A stretch of 64,000 nucleotides of DNA. Source: Gnetum montanum. Its lineage: Eukaryota > Streptophyta > Gnetopsida > Gnetales > Gnetaceae. A program made the translations under genes and the position numbers. This document shows, in pieces, positions 49,035 through 60,523 of the stretch. Below the pieces are notes generated by a model. It was given only the letters and a program-made list of their open reading frames with translations. It was not told where the DNA came from and did no database searches. The first letter of the stretch is position 1; every line of letters begins with the position of its first letter. The stretch lies in assembly GCA_015680685.1 (NCBI GenBank), contig MNCI01001334.1, positions 263,560-327,559 on the forward strand, read 5' to 3'.

Positions 49035-49864
49035 TTGAGAAGGGCTTGCGTCGATCTCAAAGGGTATCCGATCTAGACCGAGCCTAAGGCGATGCCAGAT
49101 TTCCTCTGTCATAATGTCCATCCAATGCCTATCACTAGGTTTAGCACTCATGGTAGTGGCTTTCTCCCTTTCCATGGTCATCCATTTTAGAGATCCCAGG
49201 GAAGGGGAGGCATTTGTGGTCTCTCCTATAGGAAGGCCACTTTCTTCAAGTCAGGAAATTCCATAACCTTTACCTACTCTTTGAAGTTAGCATAGGCCTC
49301 AGAAGCACTGATGGAATTCATGAATGCTTCATACGTGAATGCCTCTATAGTAGCATCTTTGTATAGTTTTTGATGGGTATCATTCTCTAGCTTGTACGCG
49401 TGTTTGTGGTTTCTCTGGGTTCACCCCCATTTGAAAACTTTGGCACTGATATCTTTCATATCTTGGCACTTCTAAGCTAGCAAGTCCATCTACATCTGCT
49501 GCTCGACTATCTCGCAAGTGAACTCAAAGTTCTGATGCACGACCGTCCATAACCTAGCGTAGTCATCTACAACCTTGTGCTAATCCTCAACATCAAGGTT
49601 ATAATTTATTAGGAATTGGTTCCTCGACCTAAGATCTTCCACCGTAGCGACCAAGTTGGCCTCTCTCTACTCAACCTTTTGGACCCACTTCCATAGATCC
49701 TCATTGACATGCCTACACTCCCATAGAGAGCGAGTCAAGTGCAAGATGCACTTGTAAGCCTCATTGAACGTGCGATGAGACACCCTGGTCACATCGAGTG
49801 AGAGCGAAGGCACGACGCCAACTTTCATGGGTTGCACTAGGTCCCATTTGAGCTGAAAGGCTAC

Positions 49865-49964
49865 CTTGACACAAAGAGTGTAGCAATCATGTTAGCATAG
49901 CCAAATCAACAAATTCAAAATTTTTTAGCGTAACAACACAAGAGCATTTAACACTACTACTTAC
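49865..49964 (-). other. Antisense gene intron 6
   Basis: 100 bp, GGTAAGTAG donor and TTGTGTCAAG acceptor. It contains TACGCTA and GCTATGCTA motifs. Confidence 0.6.
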
Positions 49965-50099
49965 CCATGTCAGGGTCTACCTACTGAAGGCATTTGATCA
50001 TGTCATCGACAAGTCCCTGCATGAATGTAAACTTGCCAAGGACCTCGACCCACAACTCCACACGAATCAAAGGGGGTCCTACGGCATTAGCAGTAGCAC

Positions 50100-50172
50100 C
50101 TATTACATGGCTAAGTGCATTAGCAATGGCCAAAAATGAACTATGATAAGACAGATATATCGTTGAACTCAC
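50100..50172 (-). other. Antisense gene intron 5
   Basis: 73 bp, GTGAGTTC donor and ATGTAATAG acceptor. Confidence 0.6.
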
Positions 50173-50505
50173 CAGCGTTTGGTTGCGACCTTTCCTCTCC
50201 CTAATACAAGACGACGACGGTAGCCTCAGTAGAAGGCCCTATCAAGTCTATACGAACCCCTTCCCCATGCGTTGATGCCTTTCCTTTTAGAAGACCACTT
50301 TCTTTTTTATTCAGAGGAGGTTCCTCTTCGTTGGTAGGAGGAGGCTCCCTAATGACAAGATCCCCTACCCTTGAGACAGGAGCTCCCTTATTCCTAACTG
50401 AGGCCCTTTCCTCTGAGACTAGGGCCTTCGCATCTTTATTCATCGTCCTCATCTTAGGGGCAAACACTCCTTCCTCACCTTCTTCTTCCTCCTCTTCTTT
50501 CTCTA

Positions 50506-50632
50506 CTAGCAAAGAAGCATATTTGCGTCAGCTCAAAACAAATTATCTCAAAGTAAATGCTACGCTACACCGTCTAGCGTAGCATTGCATAGCAAACCAT
50601 AACAAAGTAAGCATTGCATAAAAAGTATTTAC
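50506..50632 (-). other. Antisense gene intron 4
   Basis: 127 bp, GTAAATAC donor and TTTGCTAG acceptor. It holds ATGCTACGCTAG and its inverse TAGCGTAGCAT, a hairpin of the LTR type. Confidence 0.65.
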
Positions 50633-51685
50633 CAATGGGGGATTGCATCCTCTGCAGCTTAAGCTATAGTCTTCGTCCCTCCTCTTCCTCCACACGAAGG
50701 GTTTCCCTAGTTGGGAAAGGTCTCTTCCTTCGCAACTCCTTGGGCATGGTCTCGACTATGAGATGTTCCCCCCATGTCATGCTACTAGCTATAGCAAGGG
50801 GCGTCTCTCCCACACTGTCCTGACCATGAAAGCTATGAGCTGCTAGAATTTTGGTCGTTACAGACAATGACTCCCCGACTACTTCTGGGAGATCTTGAGT
50901 TTGTGTGGTCCAGAGGATCTATTGAATCTATGGCTTGGAGATCTAGTTGTCATCTCGCATGAACTAGGCTCCATCCTCTCGAACCACCAGAAACTCTATG
51001 AACCATGGTAGACAACCTATGTAGAAGGTGTAGTGTATGTTGGAGCGGGACTTTATTTTCTCACAGAGTCCCAAAACCTCAGCCTGTAAGCCATTACATA
51101 GGAATATAGACCAGCTGTAACGTGCCCCTTCCTTCATTACCTCCCACATTATCCAGGCCTGCTCGAGCCACAAGAGCTTTCCTTGGGTAAGCAATTGGGG
51201 AAATGCATGGGCACGAAAGACTAGGTAGATCTCCATGGTGGGTCCATCCTTAAGCTTGTCCATGGAAAACCCTTTTTGCTCCTTAGCGAGCCTCAACCAC
51301 TCCTCGATATCCTTCTTTCAAAGGGTCAACTCCTACTTGTGCCTTGACCCTATGGAGACACTGTTGGCAGGAACACTGAACAGTTTTGCAAATAGCTGGT
51401 CATTGATTTCAATGATCACCCACACGCCTCGTACACGCGTGTGAAAATGGCCCGTCCTCTCAAAGAAGGAGTTGACCAGGGAAAGCATCTCAGTGGCAGG
51501 GATGCTCAAATTCGAAGCCACAAACAAATCGATAAGCCTTGCCTTTTGGATGTTCTTAACTAAGGAGTCTAAGGCCCCATAATCTAACTAATGCTAGCTT
51601 GCTTCTACTTCACCATATTTGAAGTAGATGTTTGCCCCCTACGCCTCGACAATTACCACCATCACCTCCTAGGGCTTCTTCACCC

Positions 51686-51766
51686 CTGCAATAGTTTTCA
51701 TAAAACACACTTAGCATAACGATGTAGAAAGTATAGAGATTGCAAGAACACCTAAGCATGTGACAC
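51686..51766 (-). other. Antisense gene intron 3
   Basis: 81 bp, AG|GTGTCA donor and ACTATTGCAG acceptor. It corresponds in order to 31606-31668 in E3. Confidence 0.65.
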
Positions 51767-52063
51767 CTAATATTTGATCCACCAGGCCTATATGGTAATA
51801 GGAACGGTGGGAGTTCAGCCGTCAAGGCTTCTTCAACTGTGACTAGCTTGAAGGGTTCTTCCCATTCCTCATCCAGCTAACCCTTCTCCCTATAGTGATT
51901 GTAGGGAATATGAAATGTGTTTAGGTAGGTATGGTATTCTCCCCTACATTGACCAATCACACCCACCCGTAGGTTCTTGACAGAAGAGAACTCTTGTAGG
52001 GCTAGCTGCATGGTAGCCAGCAAACCCAGTCGATCATGAATCACATCATCATTGATAAAGAAC

Positions 52064-52145
52064 CTGGTGACAAACATATACTATTAGCATTCAACCAATA
52101 TGAACAGCATTGCACAACATAGCAGAGCAAGGCTAAAAAACTCAC
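52064..52145 (-). other. Antisense gene intron 2
   Basis: 82 bp, GTGAGT donor after GGCAG and a TTTGTCACCAG acceptor. The corresponding intron in E3 is 31261-31341, at the same place relative to the conserved Y.CY...NTL...FQN...TVY block. Confidence 0.75.
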
Positions 52146-52595
52146 CTGCCAGCACAATAGACAGTCCCCTATGGGTTCTGAAAGCACGTCGCCATGTAGC
52201 GTGCAAGGAACAATGTGTTGTAGTAGTGGTAGCAGCGGTATTCAGGCATGTCCCAAATTTAGGCTAAACACATTAACCCTGATGAGCATTGGTTGGATCC
52301 CTCCTCCTACCTACTCCTGATTTCCCCATCAGTAAAAAATCTCAGAATTCCCCGACTTGTCCCAAGCAGCATGGTTTCTACTATGCTAGATGCCTTCACC
52401 TCCTCCAAGGAAGACCAAACGATCATGCTAAAGTGGTCAAGAAGGAATTTCAATAAGTCTCGTGTCCCTTCCATAAGCCAGACCCCTTGCTCTCCCATAC
52501 ATATATGGGGAGGAGGGGCATTGGCCACATGTTGGCTCACATGGCACAGAACTCCTCTAATCTCCAAAACAATCAGCCTGGGCCTTGGCCCCACC

Positions 52596-53131
52596 CTACA
52601 TGCCACAATCAGTGAATGTTAGCATCACACTTAAAGGTAATACATGCGCAACATAGAAAAGTATAGCAATCCATGAATATAGCATAGCATAACCTTCTAC
52701 CCGTACGTAGCATAGCAAGGGGCATGAAAGCCTAGCATAGCAAGAACATGCGAATAAGCCTAGCGTAGAAAGAATATGTGAATAAGCCTAGCGTAGCAAC
52801 AAAACAATCAACAATATGCTCTAACAAAACATGTGTCACGTTGCTACATCACACATGGCCTAGCCTTCCCAAGGATTTCACGCTACGACATGCTAAGGTC
52901 AAGCAACTTAAACTACCCCAGCCCCCGCGGTTATGACAGCTACGGCGGTGGTAGTTTTAGTGGCCTTGCATGCAACCGCAACTTAACATTTATGCATCGC
53001 CCATGAATAAAATGGTGATAGCGGTGATGCAAGGCTAAAATGGCACGACCACAAAAGATGCAGGTGGCCAAGAATGGATGTAAAATAGCAAAAAGCACAA
53101 AACAAGAAAGCAAAGAAACGTGGTGACTTAC
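52596..53131 (-). other. Antisense gene intron 1
   Basis: 536 bp, GTAAGT at the donor (plus 53131-53126) and GCATGTAG at the acceptor (plus 52596). It contains many CTACGCTAGGC / GCTATGCTA motifs (about 52680-52900), like the E4 LTR hairpin clusters. Confidence 0.65.
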
Positions 53132-53360
53132 TGGGTCAATAGTGTGCCCTTCCATGCCATAATGCGTGCTTCTGGCACATGCCCCAGGGTCTTCTTTGCC
53201 TCCTCAACTCTAGCAAGCGCCAAATGGATCTTAGTAGCCATAGTTCCAATTGCATATGCATGCTCTTTGCTAAAAATTGCTCCACTAGCCGCTATTACAA
53301 TTGCTTCATGCTCTAAAATTACCTTGCGCTTCGACGTGAGCTCTGCACTCTTACGGTAAA

Positions 53361-54168
53361 AATGGAAAAATTGCCAGGGTTTAACCCATATTTATAGCCT
53401 TAATGACAAGGTAAGAAAACTTGCCTCTCTCTCCCTTCGATTAATGCAAAGCACATTGTATAGCATAGCATGATCACCACGACACCACAACACTACTAAC
53501 ATTAAAGCCTTAACATGCTCCAAGCCAACTACTTCCCTTCTCAAAAACAAAAAATATATATATATAATAATATATATTTGTTTTTGATTAAGGGTTCAAA
53601 AAGACCTTAAACTAGTAGTCCTAGTAACCGTAATGTGACGTCCGAAAAGACCTCAGACTAAGAAACCCTAGCATAGATGCACCCCTAATGGTCTGCAAAG
53701 ACGTTAAACTAACAATGCCATGTGTTTACATTGGCAATTCCCGCATCTTCTTCCACATAGGCAGTGGTGCAATTCCTGACAGTTTTTCGTTTACATGTTA
53801 ATAGTTCACACTTACACATCAATGATTCGGAACTCCTCACATTCACATATTACTGTTTCACATACTATTATTTTGAATATTAAGACTTTGCATGTTACAG
53901 TTTGGTAGTCCGAAATGAAATTAAACTAGCAGTTTGGTGTTTGTATATTGATAGTCACACAACTTCACACTTTACATCAGTAGTTTCACACCTTTAACAA
54001 TCCTACACTCTTGCAACGTGGCGGTCCATCATGACCTTAAACTATCAAACTTGCAATCTTTACATCATCACACTTCGCAAATTGCATCTTGTCATTGCAT
54101 TCCAAATGACCGTTACACACATTCTCTGACAAGCATCGCTTAATCGGGCTTTCATCTTATGATGGTAG
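53361..54168 (+). other. E4 spacer before RT, with boundary motifs
   Basis: No coding region. It contains GACCTTAAACTAG-like copies near 53610, 53700, 53930 and 54025, a TA-rich simple repeat (about 53550-53575), and the candidate splice acceptor at its end. The 5' flank and promoter of the antisense gene must lie in its left part, but no clear TATA box was found. Confidence 0.5.
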
Positions 54169-57100
54169 GTCAAATGGGAGATGGGAATCCATCGTGACCT
54201 TTCCACACCTTTAATGTTAGCAGGACCATAGGGCAAGTTCACAAGATAGTTGAACCCTGACATGATCGACTGGGGGTTGACCTCAACTAGCACTATAGCA
54301 ACTTTAGAAGCATCCCCAGATTGGCCCAAGCATCTGGTCCAAGGCTTGGACTTAGAGGCCGAGGATGTAACTGAAGACCCTCTCGTCGAGATGCCTATGA
54401 CCATGTCGAAGGGAGAGGAGAAAACATTAAGACTCAATTTCCTCCTAGACACACAAAAACTCAAAAGCATAGCTAAGATTCTGCAAGACAACATTGATGT
54501 CTTCGCATGGTCGTACAGCGACATGCTAGGTCTAGATCCATGGTTGATTAACACAACATCATCCTAGACCCACACATGAAGGTAGTCAAGCAAAAGACAC
54601 ACAAAGTTAAGCTGTAATTCGCACTAGCCGTGAGAGACGAAATCACTAAGCTATACCAAGCAGGTTTCATCCACGCAGTTGACTATTCAGAGTGGGTGTC
54701 CAACATCGTTGTAGTTCCAAAGAAAACAGTTATATGGATCTGTATAGACTTCTAAGACCTGAACAAGGCAACGATCAAGCACAACTTCCCACTTCCAAGC
54801 TTTGATCAGCTCATTGACACCATGGCTGGCCATGCCCTTTTATCCTTCATGGATGGTTTCTCCGAATACAACCAATTCTATATTAACCTAGAGTACCAAC
54901 TATCAACAACTTTCATGACCCCATGGGGAACCTTTTGCTACACCATGATGCCCTTTGGGCTCAAGAATGATGGAGCAACCTACCAGCAAGCCATGACTTA
55001 CATTTTCAATAACTACATCCTAGAAACATTAAACAACTACGTGGATGATATAGTAGTCAAGTTCAAGGAGGTATATGAACACCCACGCAATCTAAGGGTA
55101 GTCCTAAAATGCTGTCAAATGCACAACTTACGCCTCAATCCTAAGAAGTGCATCTTTTGGATGAAAACCGGAGTCATGTTAGGGTTCGTGGTATTGGAGG
55201 CTAGAATACGGGTGGACCCTGACAAAGTCAAGGCCATCGTCAACTTAGCACCTTCCAAAAACCTTAAGGAGTTACATGGCTTGCATGGTAGAGTGTAATT
55301 CATTTGAAGGTTTATAGCAAGCTTGACCGACAAGTTACATCCCATGCAACATCTTCTAAAGAAGGGGATTAACTTTGAATCGACAACCCAGTGTCAACAA
55401 GCCTTCGACGACCTGAAGAAGGAACTCTCACACCTCTTGACTATGCATCTGCCACAAAGGGACAAACCCTTCTTCATCTACCTAGCCACCTCTGACACGT
55501 CTGTCACTGCACTGCTATGTCAGAAACGAGATGACAGTTCTGAGATACTGGTGTACTATCTAAGTCATGTGTTGATAGTTCACGAGGCAAGATATAATGA
55601 AGTGGAGAGGAACTACCTAGCCTTAATGTTCGCATTGAAAAAGTGACAGCATTACCTATTCCACAGTACAACTAACATCATTTCCAAGAGCAATATACTC
55701 CGAGCTATCACTAGCAACCTATACAAAAGTAGCAGGATAACCCGATGGAAGGCAATAACCGCAGAGTTCGATTTATGCTATGTAAGTCAATCATCGACGA
55801 AGGGTCAAGCCATAGTAACCCAACTCACACCTTCACCAGTCAACGACCAGGCAACCATAGACCCCAAATTCCTAGACAAATGCATTAGCAATGTCAACAT
55901 TGTCCCATCGTACTTCGAAGCCACCTTATATTTCGACGGTGCCTCAACCACGTGAGGAGGTAACACTGCTTCCATAATTACGTTCCCCTCTACAAAAATG
56001 CATCCATTCGCTTATTAATTTTTGTTCCCTTGTACTAACAACATGGCAGAATACGAGGGGTTACTCAAAGGCCTCTTAACTACCTAAGAATTTCACATAC
56101 AACACCTGGCCATTTGGGGAGATTCACAACTAGTCATGAATCAAGTCACTGAGATCTACGCCTGCAAAGCTATGCACCTACAACCCTACTGCAATGTTGC
56201 AAAAATCCTACTTAAACAATTTGCAACCACAAATGTGCAACACATGCCACGCAACGAGAACACTGTGGCAGATGCCTTAGCTACCCTTGTATTAAACATC
56301 CCATCAAATTCTCTAGAAAACCTACCAACCTCGATCATAGAATGCACAGAGCCTATCACTCAGGTGGAATATGTGTCCTCTATCAGTGCTACAGACATCC
56401 CAGAGTGGTATGTCAACATTAAAACTTATCTACAACATGGCGAACCCCCAAGTGGATTGACATCTGCCCAAAGAGATTCAATCTGTAAGCATGCTCGACA
56501 ATATGTGCTCATGGGAAACGACACCCTATGTTGATGCTCCTACAATGGGATATTGCTGGCATGCGTGGGTGACAAGCAAGCATAGCAAGTAGTTAATGAA
56601 GTACATGAGGTGTTGTGTGGTGGACACATTGCACCCAGGGCTATGGCTACCAAAATTAGACACCTAGGGTACTACTGGCCCCACATGGAACATGACTACT
56701 TATCGAAAGTCAAGACATGTGACACATGCCAGAGATATGTGAATCTCATACATGTAGCACCCACAGATCTGCACCCAACGCAGATCACCTACCCCTTCCA
56801 ATGATGGGAACTAGACCTCATAGGGCCTATCATGCCTAAGTCCTCCACAGGGCATGGCTTCATTATCACCGCCACTGAGTATTTTACCAAGTGGGTGGAA
56901 GCTATTTCCCTAAGGAAAACGACATCTCAACAAATCTACCATTTCATCCTAGACAACATTGTAACCAGATTTGGGCTACCAATGACTATTGTGACCGAAA
57001 ATGGACCACAGTTCAGCAGTACAGAAACCCAAACCTTCTGCAGTAATCTAGGCATTAAAAAATCATTTTTCCCCTTATTATCCACAGGCAAACAGGAAAG

Positions 57101-57644
57101 TGGAGGCTACAAATAAGTCCATCATCAACTTGTTGAACAAGATGGTTAACAACAGCAAGAGGCAGTGGCATGAGCAAATCCTCTATGTCCTATGGGCCTA
57201 CCGAACGATGTGTAGAACTACAACAAGTAAGACCTTTTACAGTCTTGTTTATGAATCTGAAGCTGTATTGCCTCTTGATTTGTAGGTACCATCACTCCAG
57301 ATGATCCTTACAGATGTCATGAGTGAAGCCCAGAACAACAAGTCATGAATCATCGACCTTGACTCAGTGGAGAAGGAGCGTGTGCAGACGTTGAGATGAA
57401 TCGAGCACTACCAGAACACGCAGCTACAGAACACCGTGCAGACCCATGTCGAAGGCCAATATAGAATGGAAACCTCATCCTGAAGGTCATCTGAGAGCAT
57501 GTGAGCAAGTTCTCAGCCAACTGGAAAGGTCCTTACATGGTAACTAAAGCCTTCGGGAATGGAGCCTTCAAACTGGCAGACATGGATGGCAACAAGTTCG
57601 TCAACCTGGTGACTCACTCGTACCTCAAGCCTTTCGACATCTGA
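54169..57644 (+). pseudogene. pol: E4 pol: RT, RNase H, second RNase H, integrase
   Basis: Connector LDLEAEDVTEDPLVEMP (about 54345), then DMLGLDPWL. After a frameshift near 54555 a long frame runs to about 57080. RT: YSEWVSNIVVVPKK (54685), MAGHALLSFMDGFSEYNQF (54825), MTPWGTFCYTMMPFGLKN, YVDD at 55038-55049. RNase H: PFFIYLATSDTSVTALL, ILVYYLSHVL, RWKAITAEFDL (to 55780). Second RNase H: LYFDGAS (about 55928), CTNNMAEYEGLLKGL (about 56035), IWGDSQLVMNQV, RNENTVADALATL. Integrase: EVHEVLCGGHI...CDTCQ zinc site (56605-56740), WELDLIGP, IVTENGPQF, where Glu replaces the catalytic Asp, then after a frameshift (about 57085) NRKVEATNK. The GPY-type end reads NWKGPYMVTKAFGNGAF, with TGA at 57642. 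The two RNase H domains define the Tat/Ogre branch. Confidence 0.93.
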
Positions 57645-58815
57645 GGTGCAACAACAGCATCGACCAGCATCTGCAACAACATTAAACTAGCGGCAATAGC
57701 AACCAGTGTCCCCTATGATGTTAAACTGGTATGTATGATCCACTGGGACCTTAAACCAGCACAGCGGTCTGCTGGGCCCTTAAACTAGCACACGCGATCT
57801 ACCAAGACCATAAACTAGGTTTGCATCGCATCTCTAGCATGCACCAACACCACCAGATACACACCAAATGAGTAGGTGCAATGCCGACGCATGGGTGGAT
57901 CATCGTAGTTCTAGAACGTAGTTCACGATGCAATGGGAACGCGGTCTGGAACATAGGCGATGTCGTCACCCTTGGCATCATGCTGATCCTTCGAAGATGT
58001 CGTAGGGCATTATACTAGCCCTCCGGACATACCATCACCACGGCCCCTTGCCCTGACGGTAGTTCCTCGACCAATGCCTACGGCTGGGGTTTCGGTAGTA
58101 TTGTGGGCCAACCACAATATTGTCACCCTTCTGCCCCCTACCAGCGATGTTCGGCTATGTGGTACCTAACCCCAAACCTAAACTAGGAATGCATGCCCCT
58201 AGTAGGAATTTGAGTGTATCTATGCTCACAACGGTGACCCCAAGGCCAATTCATCCGTGTTGATGCTGCCAAGGCCGCTGCTGGCCTTCCGACTTTGGAC
58301 ACCGTACATTAGCAACGATGTCCAAAAGTTGCAACAATGCCAATAGCCAGTAAGACCTTTACCCCTGATGGCACAACTTACAACAGTAGCAAATGCTTCA
58401 GTGCTGTGAAGTGAGTGCCTCGACTAGCTCAATCACTAGAGTGCAAATTCCATGACGTGCATAACATAGCTCGCTGTATGGAAAGCTCTGTAGGTAGGTC
58501 AAAACTTGTCATGGATATAAGATAACTCATCCCACAAAGGAAACACCTGTCCTATGAGAGGTTGAAGAATAGCGCCATCCAAAGATGAAAACATGAACGA
58601 GCCCCTCCAATCACTTTGACGAGGGACTCTGCTAAACATCATCTTTGCTCTCTACCTTAACCTCTACAAAACCAATGCAACACTCTCAAGTGTAGTCAAG
58701 CAACATCTCGACACTCACCAAGCAACAACCTCAGTATTTGGCCTGCTGTGGTGTTTCATATTCTTTGTCGACATCTATCAAGCCTACTCTCCAGACGTCG
58801 ACAAAGAGGGGCTAA
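57645..58815 (+). other. E4 3' spacer with boundary repeats and polypurine tract
   Basis: 57680-57820 has five copies of a motif like GACCTTAAACTAGCAC spaced about 35 bases, each with CTGGG/CCAAG-type linkers. 57821-58790 shows no coding signal. The polypurine tract AAAGAGGGG (58803-58811) precedes the 3' LTR. Confidence 0.7.
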
Positions 58816-60518
58816 TGAAACACCCCAAAAAATTGTGAAGTCATTCTTGCTTCACCAAGCCTCGCAATGCACGCACCAGCATAGCAGTTCATCAGGAGGA
58901 GAACACCCTGAGTTTAGGCAAACCAATTCAGAAAATTTTCTACTTTAAGCGTGAATAGGCTCTACGAGTCATCCTACCTATTCATCCAAGTAGCTCGTGC
59001 GGTCGACAGCCTTCTCAAAAATGACGTGGAGTTGACAACAGCATTCTGAGTGCACAAGAAATAGTTCAGCAAGTTTTCTAAGTCATGAAGTCTACTACGC
59101 TATGCTACTCCCTACTATGTAGCGTAGCAAGCTTCAGAAGACGATTGCAGAATAAAATGCTATGCTACGCTACGCCATGTAACATAGCATAGCATGAAAA
59201 TAGCTTCACAACCAGTCCCCTGGCCCAATTTCAAGTCCTTCAGTAATGTCCCTTTTCATCAGGAAGCAATAGACCATGTCTACTACCATGCTACGCTAAG
59301 CTGCATGGTGCAGCGAGCGTAGCAATTTTGCGAAAGAGACAGAAGGCAGCTCAAAGGACAGAATCAGCAAAGTTCACAAATCTTACATTACAGGAAACAA
59401 AGTTTGCAAACTGGAAAGGCTTTTACAACTAAGGCTAGTTGCTACACTATGCTATGCTATGTAGCATAGCATAGTGTAACAAGCATGCAACACATATAGC
59501 GAAACGCATGACAAGGTGCTACGCTACGCCGAGCATGCTACGCTACGAAGCACAGCAAGGCACGTGGGTGGTTGTGTGGCATCAATGCACTTCACCTAAT
59601 TGGACCGTTGGCACACGTTTTCAAATACTGATGGTGCAATTATGGCATGGTTGGCTTACGGTTGCGGCATCAAAAACTCACAGTCACAACGGTTATGCAT
59701 GTCCAACGGTTATATTGGCACATGTGGAACCAGCAAGTCAACGAAGTCTCAAGGCACGTGGCATCCAAATCAGCCCTATCATGTGCCCTTGATCCTATAA
59801 ATACCCTGACAAGCAACACAAAAGCTCTCTGGCTCTTTTTTTCAACTAACACTCTCTCTGGTTCCAGTAGAAGTTTTGATTAATTTGAATTTTGCAAAGT
59901 GTCTAATTTCACTTCTACTCAGTGAATCAAGTTTCCCTCCTGGCGCATTGTAGCATTCAACATTGTAAGCTTTCTATTTGAGACTACAAATAGTGAGCAT
60001 CCGCAGCTGACATTCCATTCTATCCCCTTTCTACCACCTTGGTAGAATCCCCCACATTGTCAATGCCCAAGGCTGTGCTCGAGCATACAACCTATTCTTG
60101 CTTCACATGACTTGGTTACTCTTGGGATTTCTGCACTCCATCATATTGTGCAGCTAACTGTATCCACCTCGATAGAGCAAACTTGTAGCTTCGGAGTGGT
60201 ACATTCTTCTAACTGTATTTTACCTTGTTTCCTATTACTATCACATGTTGCATTATTTCTTGTTTTATTTACTTTCGAGTATCATTTCTCTTATTTACTT
60301 TCAAGCATCACATCGTATCCCCATTACCATTTCAAAAATATATGTTGCAAAAGGCTATATAGATGTCGATTAAGTCCCTGTCTAATTGTCCAGATCATTC
60401 AGGGTGCCCCGTATCCACACACACTACTAGCATAGCCCTCCCACGGGTACGGGGTCGAGACTGTCGTGCCCGCCGACCCCTCGGTGTTTTCCAGCTGCCA
60501 ACGTTTTCAGTCACTACA
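58816..60518 (+). mobile_element. E4 3' LTR
   Basis: 1703 bp, TGAAACACCCC to CACTACA. It differs from the 5' LTR mainly by transitions. It has the same TATA box (about 59795-59805) and the CTACGCTACG / CGTAGCGTAG clusters (about 59092-59130, 59155-59190, 59285-59325, 59440-59480, 59515-59560). Confidence 0.93.
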
Positions 60519-60523
60519 CCATT
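60519..60523 (+). repeat. E4 target-site duplication, right copy
   Basis: CCATT directly after the 3' LTR end CACTACA. It matches 42127-42131 exactly. Confidence 0.95.

Larger units (their letters stand above)
48808..53360 (-). pseudogene. E4 antisense multi-exon gene: phosphatase-like, transposon-type and coiled-coil protein
   Basis: Minus-strand gene opposite to E4 gag-pol. Exons in order: about 53360-53132 (helical, ...VEEAKKTLGHVPEAR), 52595-52146, 52063-51767, 51685-50633, 50505-50173, 50099-49965, 49864-49035, 48942-48808; the stop is TGA. All seven introns have GT-AG ends. Exon 2 reads PRPRLIVLEIRGVLCHV and, 40-50 residues on, TRDLLKFLLDHFSMIVWSS, like NIF/FCP1 (HAD) phosphatases. The motif-I Asp pair is not intact (VLEIRG), so activity is doubtful. 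Exon 4 has a domain like E5 ORF2 (VRGVWVIIEINDQL, LFSVPANSV, FRAHAFPQLL). Exon 5 is acidic, exon 7 coiled coil, exon 8 Glu-rich. Stops and at least one frameshift (exon 2) make this copy a pseudogene. Homologues: 30800-34170 and 2430-3430. Function unknown. Confidence 0.75.
48328..54168 (+). other. Predicted sense-strand intron of E4 between protease and RT
   Basis: Candidate donor AAGAG|GTAGCT at 48327/48328 and acceptor GGTAG|GTCAAAT at 54168/54169. Joining them gives codons for KR then SNGRWESI, in phase with protease and with the W-[KE]-[KS]-I pattern at the start of the E3 pol frame. Ogre elements are known to splice an intron between protease and RT; here the interval is 5.8 kb and contains the whole antisense gene. 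Splicing is inferred, not shown. Confidence 0.45.
42132..60518 (+). mobile_element. E4: full-length Ogre/Tat-like Ty3/gypsy retrotransposon
   Basis: An 18.4 kb element with both LTRs, primer-binding site, polypurine tract and perfect target duplication, inserted in an RTE LINE. Sense order: 5' LTR (42132-43815), repeat-rich leader, gag-protease (44501-48327), 27-bp repeats, antisense gene (48808-53360, minus), boundary motifs, pol with RT, RNase H, second RNase H and integrase (54169-57644), 3' spacer, 3' LTR (58816-60518). The second RNase H, the size and the split between protease and RT point to the Tat/Ogre branch. By hand count, the first 330 bp of the two LTRs differ at about 48 sites, mostly transitions, so it is an old insertion. 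Confidence 0.93.
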
